A DNA stretch of 64,000 nt from Mesorhizobium plurifarium (GTDB lineage Bacteria > Pseudomonadota > Alphaproteobacteria > Rhizobiales > Rhizobiaceae): contig CCNB01000006.1 in assembly GCA_000824785.1 (NCBI GenBank), positions 62,001-126,000 on the forward strand, given 5' to 3'. Of the stretch, positions 26,056 to 33,801 are shown in pieces; position 1 is the stretch's first letter, and the number at the start of each line of letters is the position of its first letter. A model generated the notes under the pieces. It was given only the letters and a program-made list of their open reading frames with translations, did no database searches and was not told the origin of the DNA. The position numbers and the translations under genes are program-made.

Positions 26056-27123
26056 ATGAAAAAACTGCTTATTGCGTTGATGACCACGGCCGCGGCCCTG
26101 TCGCTGGCGGCAACCGCCGAGGCCGCCGACAAGCTGAAGGCGTGCTGGGTCTATACGGGTCCGATCGGCGACTTCGGCTACTCCTACCAGCACGACCAGG
26201 GCCGCCTCGAGGTCGAGAAGGCGCTCGGCGACAAGGTCGAGACCGCTTATCTCGAAAACGTGTCGGAAGGGCCGGACGCAGACCGCGCTTTCGAGCGCCT
26301 GGCGCGCGAGAACTGCAAGATCATCTTCGGCACCTCCTTCGGCTTCATGGATGCCGAAGTGAAGGTCGCCAAGAAGTTCCCCAAGGTGATGTTCGAGCAT
26401 GCCACCGGATTCAAGACCGGCGACAATCTCGGCATCTACAATGCCCGCTTCTATGAAGGCCGCTACGTGCTCGGCCAGATCGCGGCCAAGGAATCGAAGA
26501 AGGGCCTCGCCGGCTACATCGTCTCCTTCCCGATCCCGGAAGTGGTGATGGGCATCAACTCCTTCATCCTCGGCGCGCAGTCGGTCAATCCCGACTTCAA
26601 GGTCAAGATCGTATGGGTGAATTCCTGGTTCGACCCGGGCAAGGAAGCCGACGCCGCCAAGGCGCTGTTCGACCAGGGCGCCGACATCATCGTGCAGCAC
26701 ACCGATTCGACCGCCGCGCTGCAGGTCGCCGAGGAGCGCAAGCTGCATGGTTTCGGCCAGTCGTCAGACATGATCAAGTTCGCGCCGAACGCTCAGCTGA
26801 CCTCGCTGACCGACGAATGGGGTCCGTATTACATCAGCCGCGTGCAGGCGGCGCTCGACGGCACCTGGAAGCCGGACAATGTGTGGCTGGGCATCAAGGA
26901 CGGCGCGGTCAAGCTCGCGCCCTATACCAACATGCCCGACGACGTGAAGGCGATGGCGGAAGCCACCGAGAAGAAGATCGCCGGTGGCTGGAATCCCTTC
27001 ACCGGACCGATCGCCAAGCAGGATGGCTCGCCCTGGCTGAAGGACGGCGAGGTCGCCGACGACGGCACGCTGCTCGGCATGAATTTCTACGTCAAGGGCA
27101 TCGACGACAAGCTGCCGCAGTAA
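26056..27123 (+). CDS. BMP-family nucleoside-binding protein (ABC importer receptor)
   Basis: A 355-residue periplasmic receptor with a clear signal peptide (MKKLLIALMTTAAALSLAATAEA, cleaved near residue 23). The body matches the basic membrane protein (BMP/PnrA) family: WVYTGPIGDFGYSYQHDQGR near the N-terminus and FGTSFGFMDAEVKVAKKFP further on. BMP proteins bind purine nucleosides in several systems; the exact ligand here is inferred. An AGAGAGG precedes the ATG. It closes the four-gene operon and is followed by a good terminator. Confidence 0.92.
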   Translation: MKKLLIALMTTAAALSLAATAEAADKLKACWVYTGPIGDFGYSYQHDQGRLEVEKALGDKVETAYLENVSEGPDADRAFERLARENCKIIFGTSFGFMDAEVKVAKKFPKVMFEHATGFKTGDNLGIYNARFYEGRYVLGQIAAKESKKGLAGYIVSFPIPEVVMGINSFILGAQSVNPDFKVKIVWVNSWFDPGKEADAAKALFDQGADIIVQHTDSTAALQVAEERKLHGFGQSSDMIKFAPNAQLTSLTDEWGPYYISRVQAALDGTWKPDNVWLGIKDGAVKLAPYTNMPDDVKAMAEATEKKIAGGWNPFTGPIAKQDGSPWLKDGEVADDGTLLGMNFYVKGIDDKLPQ

Positions 27124-27147
27124 GCGGCGCCGACGTTTCGAAGCGGA

Positions 27148-27172
27148 GAGGGCGCCTGACGGCGCCCTCTTT
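27148..27172 (+). terminator. Rho-independent terminator of the nucleoside importer operon
   Basis: A 9-bp perfect stem GAGGGCGCC/GGCGCCCTC (27148-27156/27161-27169), TGAC loop, then TTTCGTTTT. It lies 25 bases after the stop codon. Confidence 0.9.
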
Positions 27173-27461
27173 CGTTTTGCGAGAGCGATTGGCGGGACTT
27201 TTGCACGTTGGACCTGTTTTTGCCAGCCGGCCAAGAGCGTTAAATGGTCTTGCGTGTCGAGTATTTAAACTCAACTTCGCTTCATATTTTATGAATTCGA
27301 CACCCTTCCGCGAGGCCGATGCAATATCTGTGCAGTTTGCGTAATCGCTTTCACATACACCGGCGACCTCTACTTCCATGCTGATCATGCAACTTAGACA
27401 GATCAGCCGACGTGACAAGCGTCAGCAGAAGGGGGTCTTATGCAATTGAATAAAAAACCTT
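27173..27461. other. AT-richer intergenic stretch
   Basis: The 289 bases after the terminator are visibly richer in A and T than the surroundings (for example around 27262-27340). I see no gene, tRNA or repeat. An ATG at 27440 opens a short frame with no similarity that I recognise. The base composition suggests acquired or decayed DNA ahead of the small gene at 27462. Confidence 0.4.
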
Positions 27462-27875
27462 TTGGCAATCATCGGGAAACGCTTTCCCGCCATCTACGAC
27501 GTCATCCCGCGCGGACCACAGGGAGGGCTTGCCTGTGTCGCACTCAATCCGCAGCCGCTTCCGCCGCATGAACTGGGCGCCGCGGTCGCCGAGGAATTTA
27601 TCCGCTGCGCATGGGTGGCCGAGCGAGGTGGTCTCGATATGAATGCGCTGTTGAGCGACCTCGACGACTGGTGCCCAACCCGGCCGAAGATCCCGAAGCT
27701 TCCTCCGTGGTGGGGACCGTTTCCGGAACCGGAGCCGCGCCCCGAGTGGTTCGTCGACTATCATTTGGGTTTTGCCGCAAAGCTGTCGGCGGTCGAAACG
27801 GGCGCGCGCCTCGACAAGACTCTCGACCAGGTGATCGACCGGTCTCTGACAGCGATCGAGTCGGTGAAACTCTGA
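27462..27875 (+). CDS. Uncharacterised protein with an LNPQPLPP motif
   Basis: A frame of 137 residues that looks coding but has a poor start: the only candidate is a TTG at 27462 with no good ribosome binding site, and an in-frame TGA lies at 27447-27449. The protein contains CVALNPQPLPPHELG near residue 25, a short Pro-rich motif that recurs in uncharacterised bacterial proteins, then LPPWWGPFPEPEPRPEW and a helical end. A different frame has an ATG at 27440, so a frameshift near 27455-27465 could have cut the original start. A bidirectional terminator follows. Confidence 0.5.
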   Translation: MAIIGKRFPAIYDVIPRGPQGGLACVALNPQPLPPHELGAAVAEEFIRCAWVAERGGLDMNALLSDLDDWCPTRPKIPKLPPWWGPFPEPEPRPEWFVDYHLGFAAKLSAVETGARLDKTLDQVIDRSLTAIESVKL

Positions 27876-27910
27876 CGAGACGTTGCTAAAAGCAGAGAGC
27901 AACAAAGTGA

Positions 27911-27936
27911 AAAAGGGCGCCGCGGGGCGCCCTTTC
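27911..27936. terminator. Bidirectional terminator between convergent genes
   Basis: Stem AAAGGGCGCC/GGCGCCCTTT (27912-27921/27926-27935) with a 4-base loop, placed between the plus-strand LNPQPLPP gene and the minus-strand rimO. A-rich and T-containing flanks allow use from both sides. Confidence 0.8.
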
Positions 27937-27964
27937 ATTGGAGATGTCATCTCTCGTGCGGGGA

Positions 27965-29278
27965 TCAGACCGCCGAACCGTGGAGATCATAAGCGTCCGC
28001 GCGATCGATCTTGACCGTGACGATGTCGCCGGCGCGCAACGGCCGCCGCGACTGGATGTGCACCGAGCCGTCGATCTCCGGCGCGTCGTATTTGGTGCGG
28101 CCCTTGCCGGATGTGCCATGCGCCTCGTCGATCAGCACCGGCAGACGCTTGCCAACTTTCTTGGCCAGCTGCGCGGCCGAGATTTTCTGCTGGCGCTGCA
28201 TGAAACGATGCCAGCGCGCTTCCTTGATCTCCTGCGGCACCTGTTCCAGCCCGAGGTCGTTGGAGCGTGCGCCCTTGACCGGCTCGTATTTGAAACAGCC
28301 GGCGCGATCGATCTTGGCTTCGTCCAGCCAATCCAGCAGCATCTGGAAATCGTCTTCCGTTTCACCAGGGAAGCCGACGATGAAGGTCGAACGGATGGCG
28401 AGGTCCGGGCAGATCTCGCGCCAGCCGCGGATGCGGTCCAGCGTCTTTTCGCCATGCGCGGGGCGCCGCATATTCTTCAGCACCTGCGGCGAGGCGTGCT
28501 GGAAGGGAATGTCGAGATAGGGAAGGATCTTGCCCTCCGCCATCAGCGGAATGACATCGGCGACATGCGGGTAGGGGTACACATAATGCATGCGTATCCA
28601 GATGCCGAGCTTGCCGAGCTCCTCGGCGAGGTCGAGGAATTTCGCCCGCACCTCGCGATCGCCGAACGTCGACGTCTGGTACTTGATGTCGATGCCGTAG
28701 GCGCTGGTGTCCTGCGAGATGACGAGGATTTCCTTGACGCCGGCCTTGGCGAGTTTTTCGGCCTCGCGCAGCACATCCGCGGCCGGGCGCGAGACGAGAT
28801 CGCCGCGCAATGCCGGGATGATGCAGAAGGTGCAGCGGTTGTTGCAGCCCTCGGAAATCTTCAGATAGGCGTAGTGGCGCGGGGTGAGCTTCACGCCCTG
28901 CGGCGGCAAAAGGTCGACATAGGGATCGTGGCTGGGCGGCACCGCCTCATGCACCGCCGCCATCACGCTCTCATAAGCCTGCGGGCCGGTGATCGCCAGC
29001 ACGTTGGGGTGCTTTTCGCGGATGACCTCCGGCTCGGCGCCGAGGCAGCCGGTGACGATAACGCGGCCGTTTTCGGAAAGGGCGGAGCCGATGGCGTTGA
29101 GCGACTCATCGCGCGCGGAATCGAGGAAGCCGCAGGTGTTGACGACGACGAGGTCGGCGCCGTCATGCTTGCGCGCGATCTCGTAGCCTTCGGCGCGAAG
29201 CCGCGTGATGATGCGCTCGGAATCGACGAGCGCTTTCGGGCATCCAAGACTGACGAAACTGACGCGTGGGGCGGACAT
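27965..29278 (-). CDS. rimO: Ribosomal protein S12 methylthiotransferase RimO
   Basis: A 437-residue radical SAM enzyme that adds a methylthio group to an Asp of ribosomal protein S12. The N-terminal UPF0004 domain has cysteines in SLGCPK, NTCGFLD and TGCLG, binding one iron-sulfur cluster. The radical SAM motif is CNNRCTFC (about residue 150), and a TRAM domain closes the protein (about 370-437). The [11 protein letters not shown] sequence after the SAM motif is typical of RimO as opposed to MiaB. Single gene. Confidence 0.96.
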   Translation of the reverse strand: MSAPRVSFVSLGCPKALVDSERIITRLRAEGYEIARKHDGADLVVVNTCGFLDSARDESLNAIGSALSENGRVIVTGCLGAEPEVIREKHPNVLAITGPQAYESVMAAVHEAVPPSHDPYVDLLPPQGVKLTPRHYAYLKISEGCNNRCTFCIIPALRGDLVSRPAADVLREAEKLAKAGVKEILVISQDTSAYGIDIKYQTSTFGDREVRAKFLDLAEELGKLGIWIRMHYVYPYPHVADVIPLMAEGKILPYLDIPFQHASPQVLKNMRRPAHGEKTLDRIRGWREICPDLAIRSTFIVGFPGETEDDFQMLLDWLDEAKIDRAGCFKYEPVKGARSNDLGLEQVPQEIKEARWHRFMQRQQKISAAQLAKKVGKRLPVLIDEAHGTSGKGRTKYDAPEIDGSVHIQSRRPLRAGDIVTVKIDRADAYDLHGSAV

Positions 29279-29457
29279 AGATTTTGTTTTCCAAGAGATG
29301 AGGGCGAGATCGAGGATCGAGCCTCAGGCTCTGGATTTCGATCTACGTGCGCGGCTCTAAGCCATTTCGCGCGGCGCAATAGCACGCTTCGGCCCGGATG
29401 CAAACCTGCCGGCCGGCCGGGACAAGAGTGGCTCGGCACCTATCCCCTTAACCAGCG

Positions 29458-30144
29458 TCAGTGGCCGTCCGGCCCGAACCATGGCGCCAGGAAGGCAAAA
29501 TGGTCGGGAAACTGCTGCACGGCGCCTCCGAGCAGCATGTTGATCGCGACATATAGAATGATCAGCAGGCCGACATAGGCAATCCAGCGATACCTGTGCA
29601 GGAGGCGTGCGACAAAGGATGCGGCAAAGCCCATCAGGGCGATCGAAAGGGCCAGCCCGATGATCAGCACGGTCGGATGCTTCATGGCCGCACCGGCGAC
29701 CGCGAGCACGTTGTCGAGCGACATCGAGACGTCGGCGATGACGATCTGCCAGGCGGCCTGGGAGAAGGTCTTGCGCGGCGCCGCACCGGCGATCTTGCCG
29801 TCCTTGTTGTAGTCGCCGTTCGACAGCGCCTCGGTCGCGTCGCGCTCATCCTCATGGCTGACGCGCAGTTCGCGCCACATCTTCCAGCACACCCACAGAA
29901 GCAGTAGCCCGCCGGCGATGAGCAGCATGGGGCCGATGCTCAGCAGCCATTGCGTGATCAGGGCAAAGATGATGCGCAGGACAGTGGCCGCCGCGATGCC
30001 GACAAGGATGGCGCGCTTGCGCTGATCCGCGGGAAGGCCGGCCGCCGCGAGACCGATCACAATTGCGTTGTCGCCGGCTAGCGCAAGATCGATCGCGACG
30101 ACCTGGAGGAGAGCTGAAAGGCCTGCGGCAGTGAATATTTCCAT
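29458..30144 (-). CDS. TerC-family integral membrane protein (YjbE-like)
   Basis: A 228-residue membrane protein with about seven helices. The paired Asp motifs of the TerC family are present: DLALAGDNAIVI in the first helix and DVSMSLDNVLAVAGA in the middle, likely lining an ion site. A hydrophilic cytoplasmic loop (about residues 95-125) links the halves. TerC proteins are tied to metal ion export, mainly manganese, and to tellurite resistance; the ion here is not known. I looked for the manganese riboswitch often seen in front of such genes and did not recognise it. Confidence 0.88.
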   Translation of the reverse strand: MEIFTAAGLSALLQVVAIDLALAGDNAIVIGLAAAGLPADQRKRAILVGIAAATVLRIIFALITQWLLSIGPMLLIAGGLLLLWVCWKMWRELRVSHEDERDATEALSNGDYNKDGKIAGAAPRKTFSQAAWQIVIADVSMSLDNVLAVAGAAMKHPTVLIIGLALSIALMGFAASFVARLLHRYRWIAYVGLLIILYVAINMLLGGAVQQFPDHFAFLAPWFGPDGH

Positions 30145-30314
30145 CGACTAGAAATCCTTGCCTGAAATGAGCGTAGCCCTTTACTCGGACGGGCCTAAAG
30201 GCACGGTCCATCGGCGTCAAGGCGCAGGTTTGGACATCGTCGGAAAACAACGTGCCGGCGCAGGCTCTCAAGGATTTTCGGGTGGTTGCCGGCTGGTGGG
30301 CGAGGCCGAAAACC

Positions 30315-30418
30315 AGAGCGTTTCACCGTTTCACGGAAACGACGAACCGCTCTATCTCTTTGTTTTGACGCAATTCCGGGCGGGGAACGGCTACGCACTT
30401 TCCCTGGAATTGCTCTAG
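30315..30418. repeat. Dispersed palindromic intergenic repeat, copy 2
   Basis: AGAGCGTTTCACCGTTTCACGG, then CTCTATCTCTTTGTTTTGACGC, an inverted pair around AATTCCGGG/CCTGGAATT, and a GCTCTAG edge. It matches 7601-7706 block for block, with changes in the first hairpin. The final CTAG supplies the stop codon of the DUF930 gene. Confidence 0.8.
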
Positions 30419-30804
30419 TCGTAGAGATTATATTTGGCCCAGTCGGATTCCGGGATTTCGTCGCCGATCTTGTAGCGGAACTGCAGCACCTGCATGTGGT
30501 CCGGCCCGGTCAGGCACTTGAACTTCAGCCGATACCATTGACCCTTGCTGCGGAAGGCGGCGCCCGAACTCTTGATGGCATCGGCGCTCATCTGCGGCGT
30601 GGCGAAGGCGTAGGCCACGACGCGGTCGGCCTTGTAGTTGCGATCGTCGTGACTGATCCGGTCGAGCACTTCGGCGTCACAGCGCTGCTCGAGGCGAGTC
30701 TGCGGATCGAGTTTCATCAGGCCGGCGCGCAACGCATTGTCCATCGCCTTGGCCGGCAAGACCAGCGTCAACGACGCCAGAACCATCAGGCAGAGCTTTT
30801 TCAT
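30415..30804 (-). CDS. Secreted DUF930 domain protein
   Basis: A 129-residue protein with a signal peptide (MKKLCLMVLASLTLVLPAKA). The mature domain reads LDPQTRLEQRCDAEVLDRI and ends with the typical LQFRYKIGDEIPESDWAKYNLY, both typical of DUF930, a family found mainly in Rhizobiales. The two mature cysteines (QRCD and KFKCL) may form a disulfide. Function is unknown. I preferred the ATG at 30804 to 30822 because the signal peptide starts there. Its TAG stop lies in the edge of a dispersed repeat. Confidence 0.85.
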   Translation of the reverse strand: MKKLCLMVLASLTLVLPAKAMDNALRAGLMKLDPQTRLEQRCDAEVLDRISHDDRNYKADRVVAYAFATPQMSADAIKSSGAAFRSKGQWYRLKFKCLTGPDHMQVLQFRYKIGDEIPESDWAKYNLYD

Positions 30805-31097
30805 GGGCGCGACAAGCAGCACATTTTGTCCGAGAAATCAAATAAACGGTATTTTACCAATCGCGCCGGCGGGCGAGGAGGCGGTTGCCGTCAAGTCAAA
30901 TCAACACTCCTGGGATGGTGGGCGATTGGCTCGTCGACGACGGGCCGAATCCGATACCGTCATGCTCTAGCGGCTTACGCGACGTTGCCGCGGCGCCGGG
31001 GTTTTTGAGGGAGATGGCTGAAGGCCGAGACCTTCGCCAGCTCCGCAACGCCCGGTACACCGTCAACCCTTTGGGAGGGCCAAGTTCGGAAGCCTCG

Positions 31098-31283
31098 TCA
31101 TCCTCGAAGCTTCCTTGCCTCGCGCTCCAGGGTCTTTCGATTATTGCCATGCTCTTTAATCAGATCGAGCACCTGCTCGGGGCTGATCCGGTGCTGCTTG
31201 GCGAAATAGCGGACTTCATAGTCCTCGTCGGCTGACACGCGGTCGCGGTCACGGAAATCACGTTTGGTCCCGTCGTCTGCCAT
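31098..31283 (-). CDS. DUF3606 domain protein
   Basis: A 61-residue, highly charged protein matching DUF3606: RVSADEDYEVRYFAKQHRISPEQVLDLIKEHGNNRKTLEREARKL. The family is short, helical, and common in rhizobia, often several per genome and frequently on accessory DNA. Function is unknown; the pattern suggests a small helical nucleic-acid- or protein-binding module. GGAGGAT lies just before the ATG at 31283. Confidence 0.87.
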   Translation of the reverse strand: MADDGTKRDFRDRDRVSADEDYEVRYFAKQHRISPEQVLDLIKEHGNNRKTLEREARKLRG

Positions 31284-31399
31284 GACTGATCCTCCTGGTC
31301 AGAAGGAACAGAAATCGATTATGAATGTTCCCATTAGCTGTCGCTAAAGGAACAGATGCCCCTCCGGTCAATTTGAGTCCGGTAGCGCGAGGAGGCTGT

Positions 31400-31663
31400 G
31401 TGCAGGATCAGCGTTTCGAGACGCCAGTGCGTGTCGCGCTCGGCAAGTCAGGCCACACGATCTATACCGTGGATCGCGTTGCTCAGGCGGCCGATATTCT
31501 CCTCAATCGATGGCTGGCGTCACCCGGAAAGAAGCACACGGCCGCCCGTAAGGCTTGCCTCAGCGTCCTCCAGAGGCTCGGGGCAGTACGGCACGCCCGA
31601 AAAGCCTTCGATGAGGCCGCCGCTGAGGCTGGTATCCTAGTGGAGCACGATCCATTCGGATGA
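31400..31663 (+). CDS. DUF982 domain protein
   Basis: An 87-residue protein matching DUF982, a small rhizobial family of unknown role. Typical parts are FETPVRVALGKSGHTIYTVDRVAQAADILLNRW and the Ala/Lys-rich helix HTAARKACLSVL. I chose the GTG at 31400 because GAGGAG lies eight bases upstream and the family begins there; the frame is open to 31325. It lies six bases before the SRAP gene, so both are probably co-transcribed. Confidence 0.85.
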   Translation: MQDQRFETPVRVALGKSGHTIYTVDRVAQAADILLNRWLASPGKKHTAARKACLSVLQRLGAVRHARKAFDEAAAEAGILVEHDPFG

Positions 31664-31669
31664 CCTCCC

Positions 31670-32263
31670 ATGTGCAATGATTATGAGCAGCATATCGCCT
31701 GGGCCGAATATTGCCGGATGATGGAGTCGCTGGCATTGAAGATCCCGAGCCATCAAACTGAGCTCGATCTTCCCCAAGCAGACGACATTCGTATCAACGA
31801 TCCGGCGCCCATCATGCGTGTTGCCGGCGACGAGATTGAACTTGCGTCGATGACATTTGGCTTTCCCCCGTCTGGGCCGAAAGGCGGACCGGTGTTCAAC
31901 TTCCGGTCGGAAGGCCGCCGGTTCGCCGACAGCAAACGCTGTCTTGTGCCGGCTTCCGCCTTCTTTGAATTCACGGGCACCAAATATCCGAAAGCCAAGC
32001 ATCGCTTCGCGCTGAACAGTGCCCCGTTCTTGGCCATTGCCGGGCTCTGGCGAGAGGCGACAGGCAACAAGCCGCCTACCTTCACAATGCTGACGACCGA
32101 TCCGGGGCCGGATGTCGCGCCGTATCACAATCGGCAGGTTGTCGTCCTCCAGCCCGAGAACTGGTCCGCGTGGCTTGATCTGTCGAAACCCGAGAGCGAC
32201 CTTTTACGGCCGCTTCCGGCGGGATTGCTGTCGGTAGAGACGGTGCGGCCAGAGCGCGCCTGA
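31670..32263 (+). CDS. SRAP-domain protein (HMCES/YedK family, abasic-site crosslinker)
   Basis: A 197-residue SOS-response-associated peptidase. Cys2, exposed after Met removal, forms the thiazolidine crosslink with abasic sites in single-stranded DNA in the studied members. The catalytic Glu is in the ASAFFEFTG segment (about residue 103) and the His is in VAPYHNRQVV (about residue 155). The N-terminus reads MCNDYEQ instead of the common MCGRF/Y, a variant form. The coupled DUF982 gene precedes it by six bases. A role in DNA damage tolerance is inferred from the family. Confidence 0.92.
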   Translation: MCNDYEQHIAWAEYCRMMESLALKIPSHQTELDLPQADDIRINDPAPIMRVAGDEIELASMTFGFPPSGPKGGPVFNFRSEGRRFADSKRCLVPASAFFEFTGTKYPKAKHRFALNSAPFLAIAGLWREATGNKPPTFTMLTTDPGPDVAPYHNRQVVVLQPENWSAWLDLSKPESDLLRPLPAGLLSVETVRPERA

Positions 32264-32678
32264 CCGATCCACCAGCTCGAGCTTTAGTTCCCGCGGCGCA
32301 ACGGAAGGCCTGGACGCAGCGGCCCGACAGTTCCGCGCTCTGTTGGGGTGCGTTGGGTTGAACCGCCGGGCCTAACCGACTCGGGGTTGGGAGCCGGCTG
32401 AAGCATAAGCTAAATTAGCATTCACGCATGGATACATCATTTGATGCATATCCACTGCTTTCTGGAGAACTCGCCGGGCGAGGCCCCCAACAACTGCCTC
32501 AAGCCCGACGAGCTGCCGGAGATCAACCCGGCAATCTTGTCCTGCAAGGCGGATGCCAGCGTTCTGTCCTACAACGATACAGCTTGCCTATAAGCAGCGA
32601 CTTAGCGAACCGGCGAACTGGCAACAGCAGATGCTTCAGTGGCCGGGCTTTCGTTTCAATCTCGAACACGATTTTCGG
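32264..32678. other. Gap of 415 bases without a convincing gene
   Basis: No gene with a credible start and codon pattern. A 49-codon frame (32444-32593) has an ATG but no ribosome binding site; its product has three cysteines and an acidic middle. Overlapping frames at 32428-32745 and 32553-32771 are no better. The stretch looks like decayed coding sequence. Confidence 0.4.
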
Positions 32679-32960
32679 CTATTCCTTGTGGGGAACAATA
32701 TACCTGGCAGCGCTGCCGCCGCGCGTAACCACTACCGACGTATAGCCTGCTGGCAGGGCGCCTGTGACTGACGAATCCACCAACTGGCATCGTCCGATCG
32801 TTCTTCCGTGAGGAGAGCCCGCGAGTTCAGACGCCAACGACCAACGGCACTCGGTTAAAGACGCGAACATTCCACGCGGCGCGTTGACCGGCTTGCAAAT
32901 GGACACATCGCCTTGGCTGCACGAAAGCAAAACCATTACTGCCGCTGTAGCCGGGCCCAT
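32679..32960 (-). CDS. Small Cys-containing exported protein, unknown
   Basis: A 93-residue protein. The ATG at 32960 follows an excellent GGGAGGTTTGA ribosome binding site, which is the main reason to accept the gene. The N-terminus (PATAAVMVLLSC) resembles a short signal or lipoprotein-like segment. Four cysteines lie in LLSCSQG, SICKPV, TECRW and GRCQL; the last three could form a disulfide-linked core. The end, GYTSVVVTRGGSAARYIVP, is beta-like. No family is recognised. It is isolated, near tRNA-Ser. Confidence 0.6.
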   Translation of the reverse strand: MGPATAAVMVLLSCSQGDVSICKPVNAPRGMFASLTECRWSLASELAGSPHGRTIGRCQLVDSSVTGALPAGYTSVVVTRGGSAARYIVPHKE

Positions 32961-33127
32961 TCAAACCTCCCTTTGTTGGAGCTTTCAACGCGGGCAAAAT
33001 CGCTTTGTTTCACATTTTGCTAAAATACGTCACCTCGCGCTTCGGCTTCGAGGCCTTTTCCTTGCTCGTACCAATGGTTATGGCAGCCTGCGATTTGGCC
33101 GCTAACTAGCTGATTCTCTTGGAGTTA

Positions 33128-33217
33128 TGGCGGAGGGAGTGGGATTCGAACCCACGGTGAACTTGCGCCCACGCCGGTTTTCAAGACCGGTGCCTTAAAC
33201 CGCTCGGCCATCCCTCC
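33128..33217 (-). tRNA. tRNA-Ser (anticodon TGA)
   Basis: A 90-base class II tRNA on the minus strand. Acceptor GGAGGGA/TCCCTCC, anticodon stem CCGGT/ACCGG around a loop with TGA (reads UCA), a long variable arm (GCGTGGGCGCAAGTTCACC region), T-arm with GGTTCGAATCC, discriminator G and an encoded CCA. Confidence 0.97.
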
Positions 33218-33442
33218 ATCGTGATCTTCACGAGGCGCTTCGTCCTGCCGACCGCGAAGCCGTGCCGACACGAACGCAAGCGCCCCATGCTCTAGTGCGC
33301 CGTGCAAAGATCTGTCAATCGCAGGAAAGGCTCAATCAACGTTCTCGGGAGCTCAGTGGTTGCAGGAAGCCGGTCGGATGCAATTGACAACGCCGCCAAG
33401 ACCCTGCCAATCTCTACCTGCTAATGTTCTATGGGGGAATTG

Positions 33443-33532
33443 ATGAAAAAGATTTATGAGAAGCCGGTTTTGACGAAGCGTCAGAAGCTTTCGAACGTTG
33501 TGGCCAACGCATCGCCGGTACTGCCGCAATAA
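33443..33532 (+). CDS. 29-residue RiPP-precursor-like peptide (orphan)
   Basis: A very short gene with a strong GGGGGA seven bases before the ATG. The peptide begins MKKIYEKPVLTKRQKL. The YxxPxL element (Y5, P8, L10) is the leader motif recognised by RRE domains in lasso-peptide systems and is shared by many short alphaproteobacterial peptides called putative RiPP precursors. The rest, SNVVANASPVLPQ, has no Asp/Glu for a lasso ring, no Cys and no usual leader Gly, so it is not a standard lasso precursor. No modifying enzyme, RRE protein or exporter gene is adjacent. A 7-bp inverted repeat (33514-33520/33539-33545) spans the stop. Confidence 0.55.
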   Translation: MKKIYEKPVLTKRQKLSNVVANASPVLPQ

Positions 33533-33801
33533 CGTCCATACCGGCAGCTTGATGGGATCGGCGCTGGCGCTTCGGCGCCTGTCGGCGTGGTCGTTGCTCG
33601 GAAACCGGCTTTGGCTGTCATGTCGCCGTCCGATCATTGCCCAGTCCTATGCCCTTGCCACAATCTCGCCCTGTTGCGGCCATAATCGATTAACATCGTG
33701 ATAAGCAATTCCTGTGCAAAAGGGATTGGGGATCAAGGTGTTGGCCTAACGGACGACTTCTGGCTCCGACAGGTGCAGCACGGTAGGGGACAATCGAAAA
33801 C

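Noticed and set aside
30145..30314. Manganese-sensing yybP-ykoY riboswitch upstream of the TerC-family gene
   Set aside because: I could not find the paired helices and conserved junction bases on the minus strand.
32444..32593. A 49-codon frame beginning MHIHCFLENSPGEAPNN
   Set aside because: No ribosome binding site, short and no recognised family; noted as probable remnant in the gap entry.
33125..33307. A 60-residue minus-strand frame covering the tRNA-Ser
   Set aside because: It is the well-known spurious frame produced by translating a tRNA-Ser gene and its flanks; no ribosome binding site and no coding pattern.
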